64,000 bases of DNA from Favolaschia claudopus (Eukaryota > Basidiomycota > Agaricomycetes > Agaricales > Mycenaceae), in NCBI GenBank assembly GCA_037176885.1, contig JAWWNJ010000120.1:1-64000 (forward strand), read 5' to 3'. Under the pieces are notes generated by a model. It did no database searches. It was not told the origin of the DNA and saw only the letters and a list, made by a program, of their open reading frames with translations. Shown piece by piece: positions 22,192 through 34,469 of this stretch; within the stretch, counting starts at the first letter, position 1; each line of letters starts with the position of its first letter. A program made the position numbers and the translations under genes.

Positions 22192-22613
22192 TGGTGCGCG
22201 TCACTTAGTCACCGCCTCTCCGTGACAACGCTAACTGTGACCCAGTTTTGCCCTAATTTTTATTCCTCTTGCCAAACGACTCCTTTTCAACAGAGGAATA
22301 ACTTCCCAAGAGGGATTTCCAAAATTTAGATGATTGAAGGAGCTATAAATTTTCACCCCACCCAATTTGGCAGTATACACCAATTTCGATCTTGCTGGCC
22401 TCCAGAACCCTCAATACGAGGGATATCAAACACCACTCCTATGCCAAAACCCAAATCGCACCCAGTAGGTGCATCAAAAGTCCACTCAAAAAGTCCCCAA
22501 ATTGGTCGAAATCCAGGCTTCAATAGGGTGTTTTGAAAAAATTCGCCTCCGGCCGATTTGGCAGTAGTGCAAAGGAGGCGGTGACTACAAGGGTGACTAA
22601 GTGACGCGCACCA
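22192..22613. mobile_element. TA-flanked MITE, family 2, inside the LTR
   Basis: The ends TGGTGCGCGTCACTTAGTCA and its complement enclose 422 bp. Here the LTR reads GGGAACTA-MITE-TAGTTAC, while the 3' LTR reads GGGAACTAGTTAC, so the TA duplication and precise insertion are proven inside the window. A second copy is at 2840-3252. Confidence 0.95.
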
Positions 22614-22618
22614 TAGTT

Positions 22619-22690
22619 ACTATATGTTTACTGCACCTAGCGTGGGAATCCTCAGCCTTTCTTCTCTTCGGATTCTCCCTCGCTAGGTGC
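22619..22690 (+). promoter_or_regulatory. LTR core promoter and self-primer hairpin
   Basis: TATATG at 22621 lies about 32 bp upstream of CAGCCTTTCTTCT (22653-22665), which is exactly complementary to the site just after the LTR. In Tf1 the first bases of the mRNA act as self-primer, so transcription is predicted to start near 22653. The arms GCACCTAGCG (22633-22642) and CGCTAGGTGC (22681-22690) enclose the segment. Confidence 0.6.
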
Positions 22691-22787
22691 GCAGCTTGAT
22701 GTATTCTTAGTAGCTTCTTAATTAACTTCGGATTCTCCCTCGCTAGACCCTCGAGATATCTCGGGTCCTAAAGGTTGCCCTTACATC

Positions 22788-22800
22788 AGAAGAAAGGCTG
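22788..22800 (+). other. Self-priming primer binding site
   Basis: AGAAGAAAGGCTG starts two bases after the 5' LTR and is a 13-nt perfect complement of LTR positions 22653-22665. It has no TGG start, so tRNA priming is unlikely. Confidence 0.7.
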
Positions 22801-22928
22801 CAAGGGATTAACTGGTCAAGATTGCGCGCTTTGGCGATTTTTCAGACGCTTCGTCGGACTCCTCCTCTGCTGCCTCTGACGCACAAACCGCGAATCTTGC
22901 CCCCTCCTCCCCCTCTCTGGAGCCCACC

Positions 22929-24046
22929 ATGACCGACTCTGCCGCCGCTGCTGCTGCCGCTGCTGAGCGGATGGATAGGCTCGAGAGGACTGTTAACCGT
23001 CTGGTCGAGCTTTTTCAAACCGCTGCCAATCCTCCTACTACTACTGCTCCGACCCCTGCCGCTCCTCCAGAGCCTCCGGCCGAGAGTCCAGGACTCTTTG
23101 CCAACCTCACACCGGCAGCAAAAACGGTCCTTCGACCGAACCCCCCCTTTCGTCTTTGACGGCTACCGCTCGGCTGGCCGGGCCTTCCTTCACTCAGCTC
23201 GGACTTACATCCGACTGGTTCCGGAGGCGTTTGTTGAAGGCGGCGAGATGTCTGAGGAAAAGGCAGTGCGTTTCACCATGTCCTTTATGTCCAAAGACTC
23301 TGCGCAAAAATGGGCTGAGCGCATGTCCATCAAACCTGGGACGCCTTCACCAAGGAGTTCTGCTCGCGCTTTGTCGAGGAGAACGAGCAGGACCACGCCC
23401 TACACAAACTCGAGTCTAGGGCGTACTACATGGCTCCCGGGATGTCTTCAAGTACACCGACGACTTCGAAGACCTCTTCGACCTTGCTGGGTTTGCTGAC
23501 GCGTTGGTCAAGGTCACAGGTTCCGCTCTGGCCTTGACCCTGCCATCAATGCAGCCATCACCTCGTCCAGCGACCCCCCAGACCTCCGCGACTACATGGC
23601 TTGGCGGACCCGAGCGTACCGCCAGTACGAATCGCACGTGCGGGCTCGTGCTGCTGGGCTTCTCACCGAAAGCCCCCTCAGCTCCACCAGCCGCTCGCTC
23701 ACGTCCAGCGGGTGTCTTCCCTGTTGTCCCTGCCCATGCACCTCCCCCTCGGCGATGCCAGCTCCTGCTTCTCCGCAGGTATTCCCCATGGACGTTGATC
23801 GCACGCGGTCCGGGAGAGGACCTCCCCGTGGCTGCTACCGATGCGGCGGTCCACACCTGGCACGGGATTGCCCCCCCACCCCCGCTGACGTCCGAGCCGC
23901 TGATGTCCTTGACGAGGTCGTTCGCCAGCTTGGGTCCGAGCTCCTCTCCGAACTGGTGGCTCGGGTTGCCACCACCAACTCGCTGCCTGAGCCAGAGGCT
24001 GTGGTCGCTGAGGAAGAGCAGGGTTTTCTCCCACGCGACGAGTGAG
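22929..24046 (+). pseudogene. Chromovirus gag (capsid and zinc knuckle), frameshifted
   Basis: The start ATG at 22929 opens an Ala-rich N-terminus with a helix ERMDRLERTVNRLVELFQTA. The first break is at a C7 run near 23140, after which another frame continues FVFDGYRSAGRAFLHSARTY, a retrotransposon capsid-type stretch. At least two further frame changes occur before 23596. The last part holds the zinc knuckle CYRCGGPHLARDC (spacing CX2CX3HX4C, one residue shorter than usual) and ends at 24046. It would package element RNA into virus-like particles. The breaks make it inactive unless they are assembly errors. Confidence 0.75.
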
Positions 24047-26097
24047 CGGTACGCCCTCGATCGCGTCTCCTAATCATTTCACATGTTTGTATGATGACTC
24101 TGCCAATGTTACATCTGTTGAACCTGCCGAAACGAAAGACGTACCCCCTGCTCCCCTCCGTTCCCCACGTGTCCGGCGAAAGCCTTGGGAGCGTAGACTT
24201 CCTCAGCGCTATACCGTTGCTGCTGCACCCGGTGCCAACTCCCTGCATCTCCCCTTGAGATTCAGGCAGTCCAGGACGCCACTAAGCTTTCCCTTGAAGG
24301 TCTCGTCGACTGTGGTGCCACCTCAGACTTCATTGACTCTGAGTTCGCAGCTAAGTCTGGCCTCCCCCTCCGCCGCCTTGCACAGCCCATTCCAGTTTTC
24401 AATGTGGATGGCTCGCCAAATGAGGCTGGTGCGATCCGCGAGTTGGCTGACGTTGTGCTGCAGTATCGTGGTCACTCTGAGCGCATGCAGCTCGCTGTTC
24501 ACCCGTCTTGGGAAGCAGAAGCTCATCCTCGGCTACTCCTGGCTCCGGAAGCATAACCCGGAGATCGACTGGGACACCCGAGAGGTCAAGATGAGCAGAT
24601 GCCCCAGCGAGTACTCTACGTGCCGCACCGAGGTTCGCCTCGAGGCTCGTGCTGCCCGCCGAGAGTCCCGCCTGGCGGCTGAGATCCTCCGGCAGCTCCG
24701 ACTTGGTCCCCTTCCGTCCATCTGTGCCACAGACTTAGGCGAAGATGAATACGATGACCTGCCCGAGCTGTTCCCGGACTACGAGGATGATGACGAGGAT
24801 GAAGTGGATGATGCGGATGATGTGGATGACCCCCTTGAGCCGGGAGACCGGGTGTTCTACACCCAGTTCCTGCCTTCTGAGGATATCCGTGCTGGAAGCA
24901 CCGTCTCCCAGCGCCAGGCTGAGGCTTACGCCAAAAAACTCAGCCCCCGGCGCGCTCGGACGTTCCCGAATGGGCCCGAGAGTTTGACAATGTCTTCAAC
25001 AAGGAGTCCTTTGACTCACTGCCTGAACGCCAATCCTGGGACCATGCCATTGAGCTCGTGCCGGACTCTAAACCCACAAACTGCAAGGTCTACCCAATCT
25101 CGCCTCTCGAACAGAAGGAACTTGATGCCTTCATTGAGGAGGGACTTGGCACTGGCCGGATTCGACTGTCGAAATCACCTATGGCCTCGCCCGTCTTCTT
25201 CGTCAGGAAGAAGGATGGCGGACTTCGGTTTGTACAGGACTATCGAGCTCTAAACGCCATGACTGTGAAGAATCGCTACCCGCTCCCCTTGATCAACGAC
25301 CTCATCAACCGGCTCAGGGGAGCTCGGTACTTCACGAAGCTCGATGTCCGGTGGGGCTTTAACAACGTTCGAATCCGTGAAGGCGACGAGTGGAAGGCAG
25401 CATTCCGGACCAACGGGGGACTGTTTGAGCCGCTGGTCATGTACTTCGGTCTGACCAACTCCCCTGCAACCTTCCAGACCATGATGAACGACATCTTCCA
25501 GGATCTTATCCTCTCTGGCGACGTCATGGTCTACCTCGACGATATTCTCATTGCCCACTCCGACATCCGTCGGCATCGAGAGATCGTCCGAGAGGTCCTG
25601 TGGAGGCTTCGCGCAAACAAACTTTACCTTCGAGCCGAGAAGTGTGAGTTTGAGCGGACCTCCATCGAGTACCTTGGCGTGATTATTTCCCACAACCACG
25701 TCGAGATGGACCCTGTAAAGGTTGCAGGAGTGGCAGCTTGGCCAGCGCCTGAGAATAAGAAGGATGTGCAGCAGTTCCTTGGCTTCACAAATTTCTACCG
25801 CCGGTTCATTGCGGGCTTCTCAGACGTTGCTCAAGCCCTCTTCAGACTCACCAAGAAGGGCGTCGCCTGGACCTGGGGGCCTGAAGAGCAAGCTGCCTTT
25901 GACGAGCTCAAGCGGCGGGTGACTCGGGACCCGTTCTGGTTCTCCCGAACCCCGAACGCCCGTACCGGCTTGAGGCTGACAGCTCTGACTATGCCACCGG
26001 TGCCGTCCTCTCCTAGCAGGGTGACGATGGCAAGTGGCATCCGGTTGCGTTCTACTCCAAGAGCTTGAACGAGGTGCAGCGGAACTACGAGATTCAC
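24042..26097 (+). pseudogene. Chromovirus pol, protease to RNase H part 1 (frameshifted)
   Basis: Pol begins overlapping the end of gag. The retropepsin active site reads LVDCGATSDFID near 24302. After another frame change near 24950, RT is open for more than 300 codons: SPVFFVRKKDGGLRFVQDYR, FTKLDVRWGFNNVRI with the first catalytic Asp, and YLDDILIAHS with the second and third. RNase H starts after a further shift near 25930 and contains an in-frame TAG at about 26018. It is cut at 26097 by LARD2 and continues at 34852. RT catalytic residues are all present, but the polyprotein is broken. Confidence 0.85.
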
Positions 26098-26528
26098 TGT
26101 GACGGGCATATACTATCTATATTACTTACTTACACGTTTGATACCTTATATTCCGCTTGTCATCATTACATAATAACAATCTTTACTTTGCAATCTACCA
26201 TGATGTGTGAAGACTAAGATATTCTACGCTGCGAACCACGGCTAACGGTTGGACCCCCTGCTTGCCTGAACATGCGTCAAACTGTTCCACGGCCCCGGTG
26301 TTGCAGGGGCTCCGACCGCGGGTAACACGTAGTCTCTCGTAGACAGACGCTCTATATAATCCAGCTCGGTGCCCTCGCTATATAGGTAACACGGTCCCTC
26401 GTCGATGGACACAACGATGGCGAGCGCTCTCGACGCGCTCGTCCCCAAACTCACGACCTCTGCGCCTCAATAGCGCAGGTCACCCTTTGCCTCACTCCCA
26501 GGAAGCCGCCGAAACGACTCGCATCACA
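26098..26528 (+). repeat. LARD2 5' LTR with 64-bp enlargement
   Basis: 431 bp against 367 bp for the partner. The whole length difference equals the 56-nt insertion at 26329-26384 plus its 8-bp duplication. Confidence 0.9.
26329..26384 (+). mobile_element. 56-nt hairpin insertion with 8-bp target duplication
   Basis: GGTAACAC lies on both sides (26321-26328, 26385-26392). The partner LTR at 34480-34846 has a single GGTAACAC and no insertion. The first 23 nt equal those of the insertion at 2308. The 3' part pairs CTATATA with TATATAG, and the loop keeps a CTCG and a CC word as in the other copy. The head can form GTCT-CTCGT-AGAC. No coding capacity or inverted termini. With the next G it reads GT...AG, so an introner-like origin is an alternative, but the other copy does not end in AG. 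Confidence 0.75.
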
Positions 26529-26529
26529 A

Positions 26530-26540
26530 TGGAGCCCACC
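26530..26540 (+). other. LARD2 primer binding site
   Basis: TGGAGCCCACC one base after the LTR, complementary to a tRNA ending GGTGGGCTCCA. The same site adjoins the orphan LTR at 41138-41492. Confidence 0.65.
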
Positions 26541-27380
26541 GCGAGGGCTTCCGGGAGGAGGAAAGAAAATATCAAGTCTCACCCAGCGCTGAGTCGAGTT
26601 TCTCGACTCTTGTAGCTGCTTACGGGTGAGACTGGGACGATGAAGATCTTCGAACAACCTCGACTGGATTGCTGGATATGGGTTGGAAGAATTGGGGGCG
26701 CGGGGACGCCCGACGCGATGAGCTGGCACTCAGTATATTCGGAGTAGTGGATGTCACTGGGTGACTCCCTCCTTCTTCTTCACATTTCTGTCTACTGGCT
26801 AGCTGCGCTTACGCGCAAGCGCGTGAATTCTACGCGTCGTCTGAGGCCGGCGCGTGCACCGCCAGCTGCGTCGGCGGGCGTGACGTAGCGCACGACGACG
26901 ATGGTCTCACGCCGTGACGTGACGACGTTCTTCTCTTCTCTCCACCACCATCGTCAACGTGGTCGTAGACCTACCGAGCGCCGCCTTGGGCTGGTAGCCG
27001 TCGTCTTGAAGATCTTTCTCTGGGGGCCGGAATACTCGCCCACGTTCTCTTCAAGACGTCTTCCCGGCGGACGAATATCTCCGCGCTGCGCGCGACTGGT
27101 TACCCTCGTCTCGAAGATTTGTTCACCAAGACTTTCTCTGCCTGGGGCAACGTGCAAGAGTGTAAACCGAAGACACCGGGCACCGTTTCCGGCTGCTGGT
27201 GTCCCTTCTCTCTTCGCACTCGGGGATTAGGATGGGCGGGCTGGAGTTTCAGGGAGCTGGTTGGGAAGGACATCAGGCTGGACGAAAATGTAGTAAGCTT
27301 TCATTCGGGCGTCGTGGGCACCGACATTCTTGTCCTTTTCGATGTGAAATGAATACTCGATGAACCACAACCCCGTTGAT

Positions 27381-30300
27381 GTCTGAGGAAGCGCTGGATT
27401 GCTAGCTGCACGCCTCAGACCTCTCAAGGCCTCCGTCCTCCACTCTGCAAACGGCCTCGTCTCCTCGAAATTAAGACGTGTCTGGCTGCGTACCTCGGAC
27501 TTGAAGAGTTCGGACAACTCGCGTCTGAATTAGCCGTACGCGTACTCGCGACGCGCGACTTGGCGATGTTTTGAAGGCTTGAAGATCTTTGCCCAAGATC
27601 CCAAGAGGTTCGAGCTGGGGGGCAGACAGCTTCGGCAGGACAATGGGATCCTCGTTCACTACCTGAGGAAGTGCTAGCCTATTCAGCTGCGTGCCTCCAT
27701 AGTTGACGTTGCTTCGCGCCATTCAACTCGCCTTGTCTGTGTGGTGTGTATGACGATGTCGCACCAGCGCATGTCCTGGTGAGCGCGCTGGGGGCTGGCC
27801 CTTGTCGCGCCGTATCTGTTTTCTCTGTCATTCCTCCGTCAGTGTGATACTCCACGGACGTCGGCAGCGCTCGACACATACACACAGGTTGGAGGCTTGC
27901 CCTTTGCTTCCCTATTAGTGATCAGGATGAACTCCCGGCGCACGCACCTACTGAACGCCGCCCGCAGTTGCGAGTCGTTATGTCTCAGGCTAGTCCTGGA
28001 CTTGTCTAGCCGCAGGCTCAGGCCGGAGCTAGCCTCCTCTTCTATCCTTCCTTCCTTCAAGCCGTCTTCTTCTAGCAGGAACACTCTTCGTGCTACGCGT
28101 GGCTGGTCGTTTCTAGTGGTCGACTTCGAGAGCTTGACGCTGACGAAGATTCCGCCTAAGCTGGATGGGCTGGCGCTTGACGGGAAGCCACCGGATGCTG
28201 CTTGCGGCTGCGGGTGATTCCATTCAACGCGGTTTCCGCGTACCTTCGTCCTTGCTTTTTGACGTTGAAGATTTCTTGCACCGCTTCAAGATTCCTCTCT
28301 TTTGTATCAACGAAGAACCTTCGTGCCGCGCGCGACTGGCTTCCGGTCTTATTCGTCTGGGAACTCTCGATGATGGGTATAGGTCTCTCACCACTCTCCC
28401 ACTTCCTCTTCTTCAAAACTTCTTTCGAGTGCACAAAGATCCCTACGATGCAACTGGCAGCTCCTTCTCGAGTTATCTTCATCTTGGGATTTCAATAACG
28501 GACTGCTCTCCTCCTTGTTCACCAAAGGTCAAGGATTCTAGCCAATGCCCGCACGCATTGTAATTGATTTTCGATGCGGAACATACGCTCGGACTTCGGG
28601 GCCAGCCCTCTCCGTCTACTCTTCATTCGCTGCCGCTGGCAATCTCATGCGAAGCGAGATGGGGCGCCGTTGGACGCTGCCGCCATCTAAGGGAAGTGAA
28701 TCTCTTGTAATCAACACACTGCTGGGATTGGAGGGATTGGAGCAACATGGAGCGTTTATCGGGGACGGTTGACAGGAAGCGCTGGCGCCTCGCCGTGTAG
28801 CTGCATGCCTTCGTCCTTTTGAATATACGTGCCTGGGAGCCGGTTCTTTGTTAACTGCCGCTGGTGATATCACGCGTGGATATCTTGTCGGCGGGATCTG
28901 GGCGACGGAAGCGACGCTCCGTCCGCGACTGCTGGTGGATTGGGATTGGGGACCGGAAGTTGGAGAGGTTGGTTTGGAAGGATTTGGTGTGGGGGAGAAT
29001 TCCATGCGGCAAACGACGTTGCCTCTCAAGTCGATGACGCACCCTGGCGCCTCGCCAAACTGCTGAGACTATGGGGGCATATATTGTAGGCGGCATGTAT
29101 TGTCCCACAAGCTGCACTGACCCACCTTGGCACTCGTCCGCCTAATGCGATCGAGATCTGGGTGAGGTGGGAGCGCCGTCGGACGCGGCCGTCTGAAGAG
29201 AATCGACTCCTCACGATCGACGACGCATCGTGTTCACTCATACTTGCGTGGAGATAGAAATAGAATCTATTGACTACATCTATGGACGTCGCGACTCCGT
29301 GCTACAACAATTAACGGACGTCGGGAGCGAGTGAGCTGAGATAAGGATGGAGTCCACGTCTGAGGAAGCGCTGGGTGGCTGGCTGCACGCCTCAGACGTC
29401 CGTCCTATGCTCTCATTGCCGGCGCCACTATAGCTGGGCCTCCAAGATGAGAGGGAAAGGTGGATTCGTGCGGCGTACCTCAAGCTCGCCCGTCCTCTTA
29501 CTTACATGATACTCGCTTCTCTCACGATCTTCCGCCACCCTTGACATATTCCATCGATCGCCACTTTCCTCCACCTTCGTGTTGCTGCTGGTGACCGATC
29601 ACTGAGGATCCTTGGACGAAGGTGCCCTGGGGAGCGTGAATTATTTTCGTCGTACGATACAAGACGAATCATGGAAGGACGTACCCGTCTACTCCACTGC
29701 GCCCTCCCGTCCGAGACAGAACCTCCACATTAGGGTATCGAGTGGCCCGGATTGGCTTGCGAGAAGCCGCGTGGTCGCATCCGAGATACGAGGGGCCGTC
29801 GAAGCGGTGATGTCGGATTAGGACGCGCGTTGTATAAATTGGCTTGAGGTAGAAGCTTCTGCGCAGCGGCCGGACAACGCAATGGTCGTGCAGAATGGGG
29901 GCAGCTAGCCGCTTCACTTCCGGTCGCCGTCAGCGCCGCGTACCGAGCATGTAATCTGGGGGGCTGCGCGAAGGTTTCTGGAGAAAGACTTGTTAAAAGA
30001 TTCCTTCGTCGCCGCTGCAGCTGCTGGAGAGAGTCAAGATGAGCTGGAGGAGCGGAGGTGACGAAGAATAAGAGAAATGTCGTTGCGGCGATCGCGCGGA
30101 GGACGGTGCCGCCGACTACCTCTCGCTGCATTCAGGAACGTCAGCTTATAGCGAGTTTGCTCGGGCAAATGGCGACTCACCGGAGACTCATCGTTTCGCG
30201 TGTCCCTGACTTCGGCCAACTACCTCCTCCCTCGTCCTCTCGCGCATCCCTTCCTCCTCATCCTTTCTCCTGCAACGTCGCGAACTGAGAACGGAGATTT

Positions 30301-30655
30301 CTTCATAGGCGGCATGTGTAGTCCCACAGGCCGTACTGACTGGCATTGGCGCTCACAGAGAGTGAGATGGAGCGTCGTCGAACGCGGCCGCTATCGAAGG
30401 GAATAGACCTCGAAGCACTGCAGAGATCGGAAGGCTTTGAATGTTGAGGTGGATTGAGTAGTGTCGGTATAAATTGTGAGTACGAGGAAGCGCTGAGCGT
30501 TCAGCTGCATACCTCGGACGTTATTCGCGTTTCAAGCCTACTTTGAGATCGGGTTAAGGATTCACAACTTGGGGTATTTGGAGGTTCAAGAGAGATTGTA
30601 GGAAGGTCGGACGAGGAAGCGCCTGATGCTTCGCCATTCAGCTGCATGCCTCCGT
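27381..30655 (+). repeat. LARD2 hairpin modules (six copies)
   Basis: The word GAGGAAGCGCTG, a variable loop, then CAGCTGCATGCCTC or close variants recur at 27381, 27663, 28771, 29356, 30482 and 30610. The stems differ but stay paired: GTCTGAGG/CCTCAGAC, ACGTCTGAGG/CCTCAGACGT and CGAGG/CCTCG. A second recurring unit, roughly GGAGCGCCGTCGGACGCGG, occurs at about 28665, 29170 and 30370. Confidence 0.65.
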
Positions 30656-33600
30656 CTTTCGAATATACGCGTTGGGGGGCCAAGTGTATCGATAGATTCT
30701 GCTACATGTGAACACTTGGTGTATATACCCACTTCACTTGAAGCTTTCGTCAGCGGAACCGCTGCGAAAAGTGAATTCGCGCGACATACCTTAATTCGCA
30801 GACAGGCGTATTCCTTCCCTTGCAGCCTTGCACCAACGACATTGGGTCGGTTGGTCCACTTATCGCGCTGGCAAGTCCTCGAGACGCTTGGGTCGTTCGT
30901 CTTAGCAGCGTTGGCAGAAAGGGAAGATTGGGATGAACCACGGACTCTCACCGTTTCGCACATCCCTCCCCTCGCCTGTCGCTTCCCTCTCGACAATACG
31001 CTAGCCGCCTCACGATTGTTCCTCTGACACGATTCTTCACCGTGCTGGGGGGCTTCTGAGCACGGGATACCGTACTAATCGGTGCCTCCCCGCGCATCTT
31101 TCTCCGAGAGGGAACTCATGCATTGGGGGGGGCGAGATCGAGCGCTAAGCCTCCGAGAGGACGCATATACGTCGAGCGCGGTGACCGGACGGAATGGGGG
31201 GCTACTAAGAGTTGTCAACGCTTCCCTGACGTCTCCCTGGATGAAAGGAATTCCGGAGGACGTACCTGCTGCTGGCGTCAGACAACCGCGCTGGGGCCAC
31301 GAGAAAGAATGTGGCGTGCCGATGGCGTGCCCCTTCGGATAGTTGTCGACATCGTGTTCCGTCAATCCCGTCGGTCCTGCTTTCAGCGCTGGCAGTTTCA
31401 TCTGCTTCAGCCGCGTTAGCCAAGAGGCAGGCGGAAACCTTGAAAAATACACCAACCTCTTAAACGAAAATTCAGGCCTTTCTTAGCTAGATTTTGGTCA
31501 TCCGAAGGCCTCAGGTCGCCTGGAAGGGTGATCGGGAGGGCAAAACTTTATTTTCCCACAGGTTTTCGGCATCCCTATAGCGGCCTCAATTCTCAATATT
31601 TCGCGTTCGTTTTGCGGTGGACCCTCCTCATTTTGGGGGGCTGGCTATCCATCTAAGAGGTTTTTTTTGCTCTGAGAGGCATAGCGGAGGAGAAAAAGGC
31701 GTTTTGACGGCGCGTCACATTCGTCACATTTTTGATGGAAACTTTTGCTTTCAGACCGGCAGCTCTGTGGCAGCTCAATGATTAAAGAGAGCCCTAATTT
31801 TTTTTGCTTCGAACTGTAGCGAACATACCTCACTTTATGTCTGTCAATTCTTTTTCTTGGTGGAGAGACAGACGCAGACGGTGGAGTGCATTTTGCGTCA
31901 AAAGTAGGTTAATGTCAGAAATTTGATTGCCGCCTGCCTCTTGGCGTTAGCAGAGGACGAAGATCGAATCACGCGACTTACCTTGATTCCACGTCGACCA
32001 CATATCCTCTTCCTCTCAACCGCTCTTCGGGCTCGTTACCCCTTCAAACTCGATTCCCACCTTCTTCATCTTCACGCGAATTTCTCGGCAGGAAAGAATC
32101 TTCTTGAAAGAACTGTCAACGCGAGAGAGGCTGAGTCGTTGCTAAGCGTTGGAGGTATTGAAAACGGAGCGGAGGGATCTGAATGTGCGGCTGTGGAAGA
32201 GAATGAAGTCGGACTTCGGTTCCGATTGCTCTCACGCCGTCGCCGCCAATGACGCGCAACGCCCAGCCCTTTCTTTTCTCCTCTCCTAACGGCTCGCTCG
32301 TCCTTTCAATATCATCAATCCCTTCTACCCATTTGGTTCCGTACCTCAAACTTCCGACTTTTTCCTCGACTGTAGCTTTGACGATGCAACAACACCGTGA
32401 CGACGTCTCTCCATTTCGCCAATTCCTCGTGCTTCAATTCCCTTCGTCTCTTGAATAATTATTGTCTACGCAAGGCCGACGACACAGCGCGTCTCCTCCG
32501 TCTCTCCTCGTTCCCCGCTTTGACAACACCACATCCCTCCCACGTTAACTTCCACACTCGAATTGGATCATCATTTAGTCCCTCGAGCTCGAGCGAGCCG
32601 CGCTCGTCAAAATTCGCGGAAGCAGTCGAGACTTCAGGGAGGCTTGAGTGGATTTTTTTTTTCTTCTCGCTCTCTCTTCATTGCGCTGTCGCTGGGGGGC
32701 TGAGATGGGATCTGGAGCAACAACACAACGAAGACGATACTGTTCCAGGATTTCTTTGATCTGGCTGCTATCTGTCTCGCACACTCTTGTGACCGACCTC
32801 CTCACCAGTCCTCTCCAACCCCATCGCTCGAGTCGTGAGCGCGTTTTTGAACGCTGCCTTGCTTCTCGTATCATGGCCTACACCTGGCGCTACCGGCACG
32901 TTACCACGGTTCCTTGGCCATCCGCGTCAACTTGCCGTGCTTAAATGCGCTAGTCATTCCGCTTTCCATATTCCTTCTTGCTATCAGCTGTGGAGCGCTG
33001 CTTGAGACATGCCAATCAGTCTCGACATTAGCTGCACGGATGCTGCCCTTCACGTCCTCGAGGTCTCCTTGTTCTGCACCTGCACGTTTACGTGCTACCA
33101 TTTATTCCTACGCATTCCGAGCATGCTTGAGGAGGAAGCTGTGCTTTCACGACACATTCCCAGAGCGACTTGCGAGATACAAGTTTCTCCCTTGTGCACA
33201 CCGAGCGCGGTTGGTCCGCTGCTGGTCTACTCAGTGTTCCCTTGACTTCCAAAGGAGGCGGAATCAAGGATCTGCATCTGAGATGCAACACTATCTGACA
33301 TGGGTCTGTGCGCTAGTCGCTACGTCCTGTGTCTGCTTTCTTCATTATGCCGTCTCCTTTGATTCTATCTACCTACCTATCTACTGGCCGCAATCTCGAC
33401 GGTCAATTATGACCTATGCTACCCAACACATTTCATTCACCTTCACCGCCACACTGAATCCTATTCTGCTTTGCCTTCACCCCCCGCCTTGCTCGCAAAC
33501 TCTTCCACCCGTACCATCTCGACATGCCACTACACTCTGTTTCCATCCTCCCTCATCATCAACCAGCCATAAACATCACTATCCATTCAACTTCTCCTGC

Positions 33601-34469
33601 TCCTGGACACGAATTCCGGCCAGAACATTCTCCCACTTCTCAACGACACCTACATTTCCTCCTAGAAATTTTTTCTCTCCCAAACCTGCAAACAAGGAGT
33701 GATAATTTTTCGTCGTGCAGATCCTGCTCAGCCATCTTTGCATGGACTACACGAAGAAAAAGTGGGGGGCTGTAGGGGATGTATACGGAGTGCATATCCT
33801 AGAGTCTATGCATAGCGTAGACTCAGAGGCTGCTGGAGCGTGAGCTCTATAGCGCCAGGGATGCACTCAACATACCCCGCAGGCCAGACAGGAGTAATAC
33901 GAGTACAGGCTGGCCTGACTAGCTACAGGTGGAGGGAAGCCCTGGAGCGCTGTTAGGGTGATACTGCGGATGCAGTACAGAGTCTATGCTTAGAGGCTAT
34001 GCCTCCATAGCTCTGCTAGTCCCCCCCAGTGTGCATCCCCTGAGTCTGTGACTCATAGCTGGCAGAGCGCTAGCAGAGCCTAGCGTCTGGGATGCACCCT
34101 AGCTCAGTTCTCTTGCCAGACGAGAGCAATAGAGGCTGGCCAGAGGATTCTGTGGAACGTGGAGCTTAGCCAGGGCGCACTGCAGGTGCAGTCCAGAGTT
34201 TACGAAGGAACATCATCCTTCTGTAGCTCTGCTAGTCCGCCCTGGCTGCCAGCTGAAGATAGGCATCTGGACTATCTCCCAGATGCCATTGCGGCAGCCA
34301 ATAATGCAGAGCATCACTGCCGCATTCTCCAATAAAGCTGGCCAACTTTTTTTTTTTCCTCCTTGATGGGAATTTTTGCATCCTAGGGATGCAGAATTTG
34401 GGGGGCCATTGTGATGCTATCCTGAGATGAGCATATTCAATTTCTGCTTCATAGCAGGCACCAACCGTG

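Larger units (their letters stand above)
22021..22785 (+). repeat. Chromovirus 5' LTR, enlarged by a MITE
   Basis: 765 bp, of which 424 bp are the MITE plus its TA copy. The remainder aligns with the 332-bp 3' LTR with a few short indels (7 bp at about 22116, 3 bp at about 22692). Confidence 0.9.

Noticed and set aside
26329..26384. The 56-nt insert as a new spliceosomal intron
   Set aside because: It has GT...AG ends only if one duplication base is included, lies in a non-coding LTR, and the sister insert at 2308 does not end in AG. Kept as an alternative, not as the call.
32914..33702. 262-codon plus-strand open frame inside LARD2
   Set aside because: Low-complexity Ser/Pro/Thr composition, no recognisable domain and no matching frame in other modules. 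Not enough to call a gene.
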